Notes under the pieces: generated by a model
Told to the model about the DNA's origin: nothing
Databases searched by the model: none
Seen by the model: only the letters and a program-made list of their open reading frames with translations
Translations under genes and position numbers: made by a program
Shown: in pieces, positions 7,541 through 17,233 of the stretch
How the letters are laid out: every line of letters begins with the position of its first letter
How positions within the stretch are numbered: the first letter of the stretch is position 1
Source: Palsa-601 sp963801185
GTDB lineage: Bacteria > Actinomycetota > Acidimicrobiia > Acidimicrobiales > Bog-793
Assembly (NCBI GenBank): GCA_963801185.1
Contig: CAWDDW010000001.1
Location: 1,178,001-1,242,000 of the forward strand
Length of the DNA: 64,000 nt
Direction: 5' to 3'

Positions 7541-9994
7541 ATGTCTGACGCCTACGACGTCCAAGAGGTAGAGGCGCGCTGGCAGCGCCGATGGGAGGAC
7601 GAGGGCACCTACGAGGTCAACCTCGACGACCCCCGCCCGGCGGCGTACGTCCTCAGCATGTACCCCTACCCGAGCGGCCCCGCTCACCAAGGCCACATCC
7701 GCAACTACACCTTCGGCGACCTCCTCGTCCGCTACCGCACCATGAGGGGCGAGGCCGTCCTCTCGCCCTTCGGTTTCGATTCTTTCGGCCTGCCGGCCGA
7801 GAACGCCGCCATCAAGGGAGGCGTGCACCCGCGTGAGTACACCGAAGCCCGCATCGCCGAGCTGAAGGGCTCGGTCAAGCGCCTCGGGGCCGTCTACGAC
7901 TGGCGCCGCGAGCTCGCCAGCCACGATCCGGACTACATCAAGTGGAACCAGGTGATCTTCCTGGCGCTCCTCGAGACCGGCCTCGCCTACAGGGCAGAAG
8001 CGCCCGTCAACTGGTGCCCCGGGTGCCAGACCGTCCTCGCCAACGAGCAAGTGCTCCCCGATGGCACCTGTGAGCGCTCGGGCGACATCGTCGAGCGCCG
8101 CAACCTCAAGCAGTGGTTCTGCCGGATCACCAACTACGCCGAGGAGCTGCTCGACTCGCTCGAGGCCCTCGACTGGCCCGAGCGCGTGAAGACGATGCAG
8201 CGCAACTGGATCGGCCGCTCCGAAGGCGCCGAGTTCAAGATGCACATCCTCGAGCAGCCCGATCTCCACATCGAGGTCTTCACGACGCGGCCCGACACCG
8301 GCTTCGGAATGACCTACGCCGTGCTCGCGCCCGAGCACCACCTCGTCGACCGGCTCACGACCGACGAGCATCGCCAAGCCGTGGGCGCGCTACTCGAGCG
8401 CGCCAGCCACTCTTCTGACGTCGAGCGGCAGTCGTCAGAAGGGGGGCTCGACAAGCGCGGCGCCTTCACCGGCTCGCACTGCATCAATCCGTTCAACAAC
8501 CAGCCCGTCCCGCTGTACGTCGCCGACTATGTGCTCGGCAGTTACGGGACCGGCGCCATCATGGCCGTCCCGGCCGAAGACCAGCGGGACTACGACTTCG
8601 CGACCGCCTACAGGCTCCCGATCGTCCGGACCGTGCAGCCGCCGGCCGACTTCCCCGACGACTGCGCCTACACCGGCGAGGGCCCGCACATCAACTCCGG
8701 CTTCCTCGACGGCCTCGAGACGGCGCAGGCGAAAGCCAAGGCGATCGAGTACCTGCAGGAGCGAGGGATCGGCCAGGCGAAGATCAACTACCGCCTGCGC
8801 GACTGGCTGATCAGCCGGCAGCGGTACTGGGGCTGCCCAATCCCGGTGATCCACTGCCCGACCGACGGCATCGTTCCGGCGCCGGCAGAAGAGCTGCCGA
8901 TCCTTCTCCCAGAGGACGTCGAGTTCCGCCCGACCGGCGAGTCGCCGCTCAAGTACCACGAGGGATTCCTCAGAGTGACCTGCCCGAAGTGCGGCGGGCC
9001 GGCGGTCCGGGAGACCGACACGATGGACACGTTCGTGGACTCGTCGTGGTACTTCTTGCGTTTCGCAGATCCTCACGACGAGACCGGGCCGGTCAACATG
9101 GCGGCAGCCCGCAAGTACATGCCGGTCGACCAGTACATCGGCGGGATCACTCACGCCATCCTCCACCTGCTCTACGCGAGGTTCTATACGCGGGCGCTTG
9201 GCGACGTCGGGTTCAGCCCGCAGGAGATACGTGAGCCGTTCTCCCAGCTCTTTTGCCAGGGCATGATCCGCCTGAGGGGGAGCGCCATGTCCAAGTCGAA
9301 GGGCAACGTCGTCTCGCCCGACGAGTACTTCGAGAAGGTGGGGGCGGACGCACTGCGGCTCTTCCACCTCTTCGTCGGACCCCCTGTGGACGACGTCGAC
9401 TGGAACGACCAGACCGACGAGATCATCGAGGGCTGCTCGCGCTACCTCGCGAGAGTCTGGCGGCTCGCGAACGGCGAGGTCCCGCGCCTGCCCGACGCGG
9501 CCGACGCCGGAGGAGCCGCCTCCTTGCGTCGCGACGTGCACGGCACGGTCGCGCGGGTGAGCGCCGACATCGAGCGCTACGGCTTCAATACCGCGGTCGC
9601 CGCGCTCATGGAACTGACGAACACCATCTACAAGCACGTGCACGCCGGCACCGATGACGCGGCCGTGGACCAGGCGATCCGCACCTTGCTCGAGCTGCTC
9701 GCGCCGATGGCCCCGCACCTCGCGGCGGAGGCGTTCGACCGGCGCTACGCCGAGCACGTCCACACGCGGCCGTGGCCCGTGGCCGATCCTGCCTACCTCG
9801 CCGTCGACAAGGTGACGATGATCGTCCAGGTGAACGGGAAGCTCCGCGACCGCATCGTGGTCGACGCGTCCCTCACCGAGACGCAGGCGACGGAGATCGC
9901 CCTCGCCTCGGAGAAGTTGAGGGATCTCCTCGCCGGCGCTGCACCCAAGCGCATCGTCGCCCGGCCGCCGAACCTCGTGAACATCGTCGTCTGA
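7541..9994 (+). CDS. leuS: Leucyl-tRNA synthetase
   Basis: An 817-residue class I aminoacyl-tRNA synthetase charging tRNA-Leu, of normal bacterial length. The HIGH-type motif is HQGH near residue 49, preceded by YPYPSG. The CP1 editing domain shows TTRPDT and GTGAIMAVPAED, with a Cys pair at CPGCQ before it. The catalytic core resumes at SWYFLRF, and AMSKSKGN (KMSKS loop) is near residue 585. The C-terminus carries VNGKLRDRI. There is no Shine-Dalgarno. Instead TAAATT at 7529-7534 ends six bases before the ATG, which fits a leaderless transcript. The 270 bases between tRNA-Ala and leuS hold no evident gene. Confidence 0.98.
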   Translation: MSDAYDVQEVEARWQRRWEDEGTYEVNLDDPRPAAYVLSMYPYPSGPAHQGHIRNYTFGDLLVRYRTMRGEAVLSPFGFDSFGLPAENAAIKGGVHPREYTEARIAELKGSVKRLGAVYDWRRELASHDPDYIKWNQVIFLALLETGLAYRAEAPVNWCPGCQTVLANEQVLPDGTCERSGDIVERRNLKQWFCRITNYAEELLDSLEALDWPERVKTMQRNWIGRSEGAEFKMHILEQPDLHIEVFTTRPDTGFGMTYAVLAPEHHLVDRLTTDEHRQAVGALLERASHSSDVERQSSEGGLDKRGAFTGSHCINPFNNQPVPLYVADYVLGSYGTGAIMAVPAEDQRDYDFATAYRLPIVRTVQPPADFPDDCAYTGEGPHINSGFLDGLETAQAKAKAIEYLQERGIGQAKINYRLRDWLISRQRYWGCPIPVIHCPTDGIVPAPAEELPILLPEDVEFRPTGESPLKYHEGFLRVTCPKCGGPAVRETDTMDTFVDSSWYFLRFADPHDETGPVNMAAARKYMPVDQYIGGITHAILHLLYARFYTRALGDVGFSPQEIREPFSQLFCQGMIRLRGSAMSKSKGNVVSPDEYFEKVGADALRLFHLFVGPPVDDVDWNDQTDEIIEGCSRYLARVWRLANGEVPRLPDAADAGGAASLRRDVHGTVARVSADIERYGFNTAVAALMELTNTIYKHVHAGTDDAAVDQAIRTLLELLAPMAPHLAAEAFDRRYAEHVHTRPWPVADPAYLAVDKVTMIVQVNGKLRDRIVVDASLTETQATEIALASEKLRDLLAGAAPKRIVARPPNLVNIVV

Positions 9995-10098
9995 CCGGGC
10001 GCGGCGCAGGCGGGACGCGTGCCGCACCCGCCGTGACACCCCCTGTTTTGAGTAATGCCCCGCAACTTGTAGAATGGTCACGGCAGAGGGGGCAACTG

Positions 10099-13000
10099 AT
10101 GCTGAGAGACCGTAGGACACGCTGCGCTGCGCGGCGTGGGAGGAGTACCTCCAGCTCAGTCTTGGCCGGGGTGACCGGCATCGCAATGGCGTTAGGGGCA
10201 GCGTTCGGCGCCGCCTCGCCCGCCGGAGCGGCACTGGCGGCACCGAGGCGTGTTGGACAGGCGCCCGCCGTAGCGCGTGACTCCGCCCGCCTGGGCACAC
10301 TCGCGGCGGCCAGCTCGATGAGAGTCGACGTGGTGCTGAGCCCGCGCGACCCGGCCGCGCTGGCGGCATTCGCAACCGCCGTCTCCACGCCGGGCAACCC
10401 CCTCTACGGCCACTACCTCGCCAAGGGCGAGTTCCCCGGCAGGTTCGGCCCCACGACCGCCGCCATCGACGCGGTCGAGCGCTCGCTGCGCGCAGAAGGT
10501 CTGCCCAACGGACACCTTTCCTCGACTCACCTCAGCATCCAGTACGTCGCCAGTGAAGCGACACTCGCTCGTGCGTTCTCGGTCGCCATCGACCGCTACC
10601 GGCTCCCGGGCGGTCGCATCGCGTTCGCTAACACGGCTGCGCCGAAGTTCGCCGGCTCCGTTGCGCGCTACATCGAGGGCGTGATCGGGCTGGACGACCT
10701 CACCCAGTTCCGCCCGCTCGGCTTGATGCACGTCAAAGCGCTCCGGCCGGCGGCCCGCTCCCCGCACATCGTGACAGGCGGCCCCCAGCCTTGCGCGGCC
10801 GCCGTCACCGCCGGTCCCGAGTGGGACTCCTACACCGCTGACCAGTTGGCGTCTGCGTACCGTTTCTCCAGCTTGTACGGCGCGGGTGACGAAGGAGCAG
10901 GCGTGAGCGTCGCTCTCTTCGAGCTCGAGCCCAACAAGACGACCGACATCGCCAAGTACCAGACCTGCTACGGGACGAGCGCAACCGTCACCTACACCAA
11001 GGAGGACGGCGGTGCGGGCTCGGGCGCAGGCGAGGGCGAGGCGGCCCTCGACATCGAGGACATCATCGGCCTTGCACCTAAGGCCTCCATCGACGTCTAT
11101 CAAGCTCCCAACAACACCACGGGCATCTTCGACGACTACAACTCGATGGTCGGCAACGACACCTCGAAGGTCATCTCGACGTCGTGGGGTGAGTGCGAGT
11201 CGGAGGCTGGTTCCTCGATCATCGCCGAGGAGGCGACGATCTTCCAGACCGCCGCCACCCAGGGCCAGTCGGTCTTCGCGGCCGCCGGGGACAGCGGCTC
11301 AGAGGACTGCGGCACGAACGCCCTCGCTGTCGATGACCCCGCGAGCCAGACCTATGTGACCGGCGTCGGTGGCACCGAGATAACCGCCCTCGGGCCGGCA
11401 CCCACCGAGAACGTCTGGAACGAGAGCGCCACCGGTGCAGGCGCCGGCGGCGGCGGCATCTCCTCCTCGCACACGATGCCCTCATACCAGTCGGGCGCCC
11501 CGTCGTCGCTGAACGTCGTCAACGCCAACTCCTCGGGCTCGCCTTGCGAGGCGGCGACGGGATCGTACTGCCGCGAGGTCCCCGACGTCTCGGCGGACGC
11601 AGACCCGTATTCCGGCTATGTCATCTACTGGGACGGTGTCTGGTTGGGCATCGGCGGCACGAGCGCCGCTGCTCCGCTCTGGGCTGCGTTCACGGCGTTG
11701 ACCGACGCCTCGAGCGGATGTGACGGGGCGTCCATCGGCTTCGCCAATCCGGCGCTGTACACCGCGGCCGCGACCGCGTACTCGGCCGACTTCAACGACA
11801 TCACGTCGGGGAACAACGACTACACGGGAACCAACAACGGGCTGTACCCGGCCGGCACTGGCTACGACATGGCCTCCGGCCTCGGCACGCCGAACGGAGC
11901 CGGCCTTCCCGGCACCCTCTGCAGCGGCTTGTCGACCGGCCCTGCCCACACGACCACGACGCTCACGGCCAACCCGACGGGACCGGTTGTCGGACAGACG
12001 GTGGCCTACACGGCGACCGTCGCACCCGCCGCTCCCTCGTCGGGAACGCCGACTGGGACCGTGACCATGAAGGGCGACTCCGGTGTTCTCTGCACCGCGA
12101 CTCTCAATGAGGAGTCGCCGGACGAGGCGACGTGCTCCACGAGCTACCCGGCGGCCGGAACCGACTCTGTCACCGCGACCTACAACGGGGACTCGAACGA
12201 CCTGTCCTCGTCGAGCACACCGCTCGGGGTCACGATCTCGCAGGCTTCCACCGCGACGGCGGTCGGGACGAGCGACGCGTCGCCGGTAGTGGGCGAGTCG
12301 GTGACCTACACCGCCACGGTGCGGGCCACCTCGCCGGGCTCGGGCACGCCGACGGGCTCGGTGAACTTCACGGGCACGGCCGGGCTCCTCTGCTCCGCGA
12401 CACTCGACGAGTCCAGCACCGACCGGGCAACCTGCACCATCAGCTACGGCTCGCCTGGCACCGACTCGGTGAAAGCGACGTTCAACGGCGATGGCAACTA
12501 CTCGGCGTCCACTTCCGGAGCGGTGGCCGAGACGATCTCGAAGGCGCTGACCACGACCGCCATCTCGTCGTCCCCGTCCTCGCCGGTGGTAGGCCAAGCA
12601 GTCACCTACACCGCGACGGTCGACCCGGTGGCACCGGGATCGGGCACGCCGGGCGGCGCCGTCACTTTCACCGGCGTGGCCGGCACGATCTGCGTCTCGA
12701 CGCTCGACGACGCGAGCCCGGACACCGCCACCTGTGCCACGACGTACACGACGTCGGCCGGCGACACGGTGACGGCCGCATATGGCGGGAACACCGACTT
12801 CGCGGCTTCTGTCTCACCGGTCCTCGACCAGTCCGTCAGACCGGATGCCACGACTACCAGTGTCAGCGCAAACGACACGACCCCAGTCGTCGGTCAGGGC
12901 GTCACCTACACCGCGACAGTCGACGTCACCTCGCCCGGCTCCGGCACCGCGGCAGGCACCGTCACCTTCACCGGCGACGGCGGCGTGCTGTGCAGCGCCG

Positions 13001-14376
13001 TCTCACTCGACGGGGCCAGCCCGGACCAGGCGACGTGCACCGCGAGCTACGCGGCGGCCGGCGCTGACTCGGTCACGGCCACCTACAACGGAAGCACGAA
13101 CGACCTTGGCTCAGTCTCGAGCGCACTGCCTGTGACGATCTCGCCGGCCGCCACGAGCACGTCGCTCGTCGTCGACCACTCCTCGGTAGTGGTCGGCCAA
13201 ACCCTCACGTTCACGGCGACCGTGTCCCCGGTGGCACCTGGCTCCGGGTTACCGACTGGCACGGTGACCTTCGCAGGCGCGGCCGGCACGCTGTGCACCG
13301 CCTCGCTCGGCGTGTCCGGTCAGGCCACCTGCACGACGAGCTACGACGAGGCCGGCACCGACTCGGTGACAGCGACATACGGCGGCAACTCCAACTTCTC
13401 GGCCTCCGCCTCCAGCGCTGTCGGAGAGACCATCTCGCCAGCTGCCACGACCACCTCGGTCGTTGCGAGCGTCACCTCATCGGTCGTTGGCCAGCAGGTC
13501 ACATTCACAGCGAGCGTCGGCGCCGTGTCGCCCGGAGCGGGGACGCCGAGTGGGACGGTGTCCTTCAGCGATGGCGTCGTGCTGTGCGGTTCCGTCCTGA
13601 CCGACACGGTGCCCGATCAGGCGACCTGCACGGTGAGCTTCCCCGCCATCGGCGTCAAGACCGTCACAGCCACGTTCGAGGGCTCCGGCGCTTATACAGT
13701 GTCGGCCTCCCACGGCGTGAAGGAGTCCGTGTCGGCCGCTGGCACCACCACGTCGGTCAGCGCCTCGAGCGAGCCCTCGGTCACCGGCCAGAACGTGACC
13801 TTCACCGCGACCGTCGCAGCTGCCGTCCCGAGCACCGGCGAGCCCTCCGGACACGTGGTCTTCAGCGTGGAGACGAGCGGCGACCAGTCCCTCTCGTGCA
13901 CCGGCACGAGCGACACGAAGGCCCTCAAGTCCGGCAAGGCGAGCTGCACCATAGAGGGCAAAGAGCTCAACCCCTCGGTCTCGCCCCTGACGGTCGACGC
14001 CACGTACGAGGGCACCACGGCCTACAAGTCGAGCCAGGGCAGCACGCAGCACGACGTCGACAAGGCGGCGACCTCGGTCACGGTGAGCTCGTCGGCCAAT
14101 CCGTCCGCCTCCGGGCAGTCCGTCACGTTCACGGCCACCGTGAAGGCGGCGTCTCCGGGAGCGGGCACGGTTGGGGGTACGCTCACCTTCAGCTTCTCCC
14201 CGAAGGGATCACTGGCCTGTACCAAGGGCGACGCCGTGATCCTCAGCACTGCCGCCAAAGCGGTGTGCACGCTGGCAAAGGGGGCGCTCACCGCGTCGGT
14301 CACGATCACGGCCGCCTACGGAGGCTCCAGCTCCTACAAGTCCGGCAGCGGGTCGTTGTCCCAGACGGTGAGTTGA
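10099..14376 (+). CDS. Secreted S53 (sedolisin/kumamolisin) peptidase with Ig-like repeats
   Basis: ATG 10099 is chosen because GAGGGGG precedes it and a long signal peptide with a cleavage-type ASPAGA follows. The frame is open further upstream but overlaps leuS. The product is 1425 residues. A pro-kumamolisin activation domain (about residues 60-200) is followed by the S53 catalytic domain: Glu and Asp in GEAALDIED near 312, the oxyanion Asp in AAGDSGSED near 395, and the nucleophile Ser in GGTSAAAP near 521. The calcium-site region is DFNDITSG and YDMASGLGTPNG. From residue 618 to the end there are eight Ig-like domains. S53 enzymes cut proteins at acidic pH after autocatalytic loss of the prodomain. 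The repeats probably hold the enzyme at the cell surface or bind a substrate. Confidence 0.92.
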   Translation: MLRDRRTRCAARRGRSTSSSVLAGVTGIAMALGAAFGAASPAGAALAAPRRVGQAPAVARDSARLGTLAAASSMRVDVVLSPRDPAALAAFATAVSTPGNPLYGHYLAKGEFPGRFGPTTAAIDAVERSLRAEGLPNGHLSSTHLSIQYVASEATLARAFSVAIDRYRLPGGRIAFANTAAPKFAGSVARYIEGVIGLDDLTQFRPLGLMHVKALRPAARSPHIVTGGPQPCAAAVTAGPEWDSYTADQLASAYRFSSLYGAGDEGAGVSVALFELEPNKTTDIAKYQTCYGTSATVTYTKEDGGAGSGAGEGEAALDIEDIIGLAPKASIDVYQAPNNTTGIFDDYNSMVGNDTSKVISTSWGECESEAGSSIIAEEATIFQTAATQGQSVFAAAGDSGSEDCGTNALAVDDPASQTYVTGVGGTEITALGPAPTENVWNESATGAGAGGGGISSSHTMPSYQSGAPSSLNVVNANSSGSPCEAATGSYCREVPDVSADADPYSGYVIYWDGVWLGIGGTSAAAPLWAAFTALTDASSGCDGASIGFANPALYTAAATAYSADFNDITSGNNDYTGTNNGLYPAGTGYDMASGLGTPNGAGLPGTLCSGLSTGPAHTTTTLTANPTGPVVGQTVAYTATVAPAAPSSGTPTGTVTMKGDSGVLCTATLNEESPDEATCSTSYPAAGTDSVTATYNGDSNDLSSSSTPLGVTISQASTATAVGTSDASPVVGESVTYTATVRATSPGSGTPTGSVNFTGTAGLLCSATLDESSTDRATCTISYGSPGTDSVKATFNGDGNYSASTSGAVAETISKALTTTAISSSPSSPVVGQAVTYTATVDPVAPGSGTPGGAVTFTGVAGTICVSTLDDASPDTATCATTYTTSAGDTVTAAYGGNTDFAASVSPVLDQSVRPDATTTSVSANDTTPVVGQGVTYTATVDVTSPGSGTAAGTVTFTGDGGVLCSAVSLDGASPDQATCTASYAAAGADSVTATYNGSTNDLGSVSSALPVTISPAATSTSLVVDHSSVVVGQTLTFTATVSPVAPGSGLPTGTVTFAGAAGTLCTASLGVSGQATCTTSYDEAGTDSVTATYGGNSNFSASASSAVGETISPAATTTSVVASVTSSVVGQQVTFTASVGAVSPGAGTPSGTVSFSDGVVLCGSVLTDTVPDQATCTVSFPAIGVKTVTATFEGSGAYTVSASHGVKESVSAAGTTTSVSASSEPSVTGQNVTFTATVAAAVPSTGEPSGHVVFSVETSGDQSLSCTGTSDTKALKSGKASCTIEGKELNPSVSPLTVDATYEGTTAYKSSQGSTQHDVDKAATSVTVSSSANPSASGQSVTFTATVKAASPGAGTVGGTLTFSFSPKGSLACTKGDAVILSTAAKAVCTLAKGALTASVTITAAYGGSSSYKSGSGSLSQTVS
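11950..14373 (+). repeat. Eight tandem Ig-like domain repeats within the S53 peptidase
   Basis: About 95-100 codons per unit. Each begins with a T-T-x-S/T stretch, then PVVGQ.V.YTATV, then SPGSGTP.GTV.F.G, a conserved Cys (LC), an ATC with a second Cys, then G.DSVTATY.G. Units 1-4 are most alike, 5-6 slightly divergent, 7-8 longer and more divergent. The Cys pair suggests one disulfide per domain. The pattern fits the bacterial Ig-like type 3 (Big_3_5) family. Confidence 0.85.
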
Positions 14377-14379
14377 TCC

Positions 14380-14667
14380 TCAGACGCCTTTCGCGAGCAG
14401 CACGACCCCGTAGGAGCCCGCCAGCCGGTCGACGACGATCTCCCGGTACTCCGGAGAGTCGGCCCAGCGCCTGAACGCCGGCTCGTCGTCGAAGGCGAGG
14501 ATCACGACCTTCTCGTAGTCCCACTCGCCTTCCTCGACCGACGGCCGCTCGTCGGCCGCGAGCACCCGGCCGCCGTACACGCTGAGCACGTCCATGAAAC
14601 GACTCAGGTAGCGCCCGTACGACTCCCGGTCGGTGATCGTGATCTGGGCGATCGCGTACACGCTCAT
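14380..14667 (-). CDS. DUF1330-type ferredoxin-like fold protein
   Basis: A 95-residue cytoplasmic protein with the DUF1330 pattern: YAIAQITITD at the N-terminus, Y.RYLSRF, GGRVLAADE, then E.VVILAFDD, WADSPEY and the C-terminal V.LL. The fold is a dimeric alpha-beta barrel. The biochemical role of the family is unsettled. It stops four bases after the S53 peptidase gene on the opposite strand, so the two genes converge. The start is the only sensible one, and the length matches the family. Confidence 0.75.
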   Translation of the reverse strand: MSVYAIAQITITDRESYGRYLSRFMDVLSVYGGRVLAADERPSVEEGEWDYEKVVILAFDDEPAFRRWADSPEYREIVVDRLAGSYGVVLLAKGV

Positions 14668-14809
14668 AGCCGGCTCACCAATGCTTCCGCCATCACCACC
14701 TCAATCGCACCGATACGGGCGAAACTACCAGTTGGCCATCGCTTGTACATTCGCGCTGCCGCCCGCCCGCACGGGCACGGCACAGGCCAAACGAAGCGAG
14801 GAGGGCGAG

Positions 14810-15238
14810 GTGAGGTGGGCAGGGCCGAACGGCTACTGGGCTAGTGACGAGCCCGAGCTCGTAGACGTCGAATGGGTGCATCGCTCGCTCAGCGCCGAGG
14901 CGTACTGGGCGCTCGGCCGGTCCTACGAGGTGGTCGCCAGGTCGATCGAGCATTCGCTCGTCTTCGGCCTCTACTCCGGTGAGGGGGCCGAGGTCGGTGT
15001 CGCCAGGGTCGTCACGGACTTCGCGACCTTCGGCTGGCTGTGCGACGTGTACGTCGACCCGGTGCACACTGGCCACGGTCTCGGATCGTTCCTCGTCGAG
15101 ACCGTGATCTCGCACCCGGCCCTACAGGGCCTTCGCCTCGTCCTCGCGGCGGTGCCGGGACGGACTCTGTACGCGAGGCAGGGTTTCGTGCCGCTTCCCA
15201 GCCCCGATCACTGGATGGAGCGCAGGTCGAGCGGTTAG
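14810..15238 (+). CDS. GNAT family N-acetyltransferase
   Basis: GTG 14810 is preferred over the frame's upstream codons because AGGAGGG lies five bases before it and the GNAT fold starts soon after. The product of about 142 residues has the N-terminal strand ending in YEVVARSIEHS, the strand with ARVVTDFATFGWLCDVYVDP, and the acetyl-CoA pyrophosphate loop HTGHGLGSFLVE. LYARQGFVPL near the C-terminus is the usual Y.R.GF motif. The pattern fits small GNATs that acetylate metabolites or protein termini. The substrate is unknown. It converges on the LLM oxidoreductase gene. Confidence 0.82.
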   Translation: MRWAGPNGYWASDEPELVDVEWVHRSLSAEAYWALGRSYEVVARSIEHSLVFGLYSGEGAEVGVARVVTDFATFGWLCDVYVDPVHTGHGLGSFLVETVISHPALQGLRLVLAAVPGRTLYARQGFVPLPSPDHWMERRSSG

Positions 15239-15264
15239 CGCCGCCCCGCTGCGCCAGCCAAGGG

Positions 15265-16273
15265 TCAGGCGCGGAACCCCGCCATCACCTCGGCCCAGCG
15301 ACCCTCGCCGAGCTTGTACGGCGCATAGAAGGAGAAACGATCGATCACGTCTCCATACCTCTCCCTCACCCTCGGAGCCACTTCCTCGGGCGGGGCGACG
15401 ACCGCGAACGTGTTCAGCACGTCGTCGCTGATGAGCTCTCCCATCTTCACCCACTCGCCCTGCTTGGAGAGCGGGTGGAGCTCGAGGTGGAGGTCACCCC
15501 AGCCGTGCAGCTCGAGAACGCCCTTGTAGGCAGGGGTCGAGCCGTAGAAGGCAATCTGAGCCTTCACTGCCTTGGTCGCCTGCTCCATCTGCTCGTCGGT
15601 GTCACCCGTCACGACAAAACCGGGGTACGACAGCTGGAACGCCGACCGATCACGACCGGCCTTGGCGAGACCCCGGTCGATCGCCGGCAGGGTCACCTCG
15701 CGGAGGTACTGCTCGGTCGTGAAACCGTGAACCAAGATGCCGTCGGCAACTTCACCGGCAACCTCGGTCATGAGCTCGCCGACTGCAGCGAGGAAGACCT
15801 TCGGCTTTCCATAGGGGTTCGGGCCGGGGTTGAAGAACGGCGTCATGAGGTTGAACGTGTAGAAGTCGCCCTTGAAGTCGAGCTTGGTCCCCTCCTGCCA
15901 ACAGTCCCAGATCGCATGCAACGCCTGGATGTACTCCCGCATCCTCGCTGCCGGGTGCGACCATGGCATCGAGTACCTGCGCTCGATGTGCGGCTTGATC
16001 TGCGAGCCGAGGCCGAGGAGCAGCCTGCCCTTCGACAGCACCTGGACATCGTTGCTCATCGTCGCCGTGATCATCGGGCTGCGTCCGAACGCGACCGTGA
16101 TGCCTGTCCCGAGCTTCGAGCTGTTCCGTCGCGCCGGCGGCAACGGCCAACGTCAGGAGGGGATCATGCCCCGTCTCTGCTGCCCAGGCGCCGTCGTAGC
16201 CGTCGTCCTCGACCCGGCGAGCCTGCTCGCCGATCTTGTCCGCGTCGAAACCAATTCCTCCATCGATGAGCAT
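15265..16273 (-). CDS. LLM class F420-dependent oxidoreductase (frameshifted as read)
   Basis: ATG 16273 opens one frame (MLIDGGIGFDADKIGEQA) that matches the N-terminus of luciferase-like F420 oxidoreductases up to ATEQLE. The rest, from LGTGITVAFGRSPM to the stop, is in the next frame. The junction reads CTCGAAGCTCGGG. Dropping one A gives CTC-GAG-CTC-GGG and a continuous 335-residue protein of normal length. The C-terminal part shows GRLLLGLGSQIKPHIERRY and the GDFY motif typical of the family. A TAGGTT hexamer ends six bases before the ATG (leaderless type). It is last in a long minus-strand run after PAC2. The native substrate is unknown. A consensus error is likelier than a real mutation. 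Confidence 0.85.
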
Positions 16274-16300
16274 GGCAGCAACCTAGTTCGCGGAGTCGGT

Positions 16301-17200
16301 CTACTGCTCGCCCGGCTCTCCTCCGTGGTCGCCTCCGTGGTCTCCCTGGAGATAGCGCTCGAGCTCGGCGACGAGCTCGTCACCCGACGGCACGTCCTCC
16401 TCGGTGATCGCGGGGGCGCCCTCGAGCACGTCGACGTTCGTCTCGAGCTGGCGGACCATGGCGGAGTGCTCCGGGCTCTGGTCGATCAGCTCGTCGACCT
16501 TCTTGCGAGCTGCCTCGGCGGCCTCCGCCAGGACGTCGGAGTCGATGACGAGCCCGGACACGGCCGCGATGCCGTCCAGCAACGCGAGCGCGGCGGGCGC
16601 GAAGGGCATGGCCGAGACGTAGTGCGGGACGCGGGCCCACAGCCCGACGGCCGGAATGCCACCGATCGCGAATGCACGCTCGAGCGATGCCTGCACTCCT
16701 GCCGGCACTTCTATCGACCCGTCGACGTATCCGACCAGTTGTGCCAGCTGGGGTGACGAAGCGGTGGCCGCGAGGCGGACCGGGCGCGTGTGCGGGGCTC
16801 CCGCGGGGAACCCACCGAGACCGACCAGCATCCGCGCACCCATGTGCTGAGCGATCTCGAGCACGGCGGCGGAGAAGCGCCGCCACCTGAAATCCGGCTC
16901 GGGGCCGTTCAACAGGGCGATGCCGGAGCCGAGCCGGTCCGTCCCGACCTGCATCACCGGCCTCGAGTAGGTCAGCGACTCGTTGACCCCGTCGACGATG
17001 CTCAACGTCGGCCTCCGGGCGCGGAGGTCGATCAGCTCCTCGTCGTCGAAGACCGCATACGGCTTGAACTCGATGCTCTCGACGAGCGCCGTCACCGCGG
17101 TCCTCGCAGCCAGCCCGGCATCCACCCAACCTTCGAGCGCCATGATTAGCACGGGGCTCGGGGGAGCAGGCTCCCCTGTCAACTCGTAGAGATCGGCCAT
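16301..17200 (-). CDS. PAC2 family protein
   Basis: A 299-residue cytoplasmic protein of the PAC2 superfamily, which in archaea and eukaryotes includes proteasome assembly chaperones and in actinobacteria is common but poorly defined. The conserved stretches seen are ALEGWVDAG near the N-terminus, FDDEELIDLRARRPT, GPEPDFRWRRF, GGFPAGAPHTRP and GLWARVPHYV. The C-terminal 90 residues are charged and helical, ending in a His/Gly/Glu-rich tail (GDHGGDHGGEPGEQ). AGGAG precedes the ATG. It is separated from the phosphotransferase gene by about 33 bases and probably co-transcribed. A link to the actinobacterial proteasome is inference. Confidence 0.85.
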   Translation of the reverse strand: MADLYELTGEPAPPSPVLIMALEGWVDAGLAARTAVTALVESIEFKPYAVFDDEELIDLRARRPTLSIVDGVNESLTYSRPVMQVGTDRLGSGIALLNGPEPDFRWRRFSAAVLEIAQHMGARMLVGLGGFPAGAPHTRPVRLAATASSPQLAQLVGYVDGSIEVPAGVQASLERAFAIGGIPAVGLWARVPHYVSAMPFAPAALALLDGIAAVSGLVIDSDVLAEAAEAARKKVDELIDQSPEHSAMVRQLETNVDVLEGAPAITEEDVPSGDELVAELERYLQGDHGGDHGGEPGEQ

Positions 17201-17233
17201 GCGACTCCTACCCTCGCTGTTGCCGTGAAGCCC

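Noticed and set aside
8435..10375. A 646-codon open frame antisense to leuS
   Set aside because: It mirrors a well-supported tRNA synthetase, has Arg/Val/Asp-heavy composition typical of GC-rich antisense frames and no recognisable domain.
11950..14373. Regular repeats that could suggest a CRISPR-like array
   Set aside because: The period is about 290 bases, the repeats are degenerate and codon-phased, and they encode Ig-like domains.
13293..14474. A 393-codon plus-strand frame within the S53 gene
   Set aside because: Alternate frame of the Ig-like repeats; its apparent repeats follow from those of the real protein.
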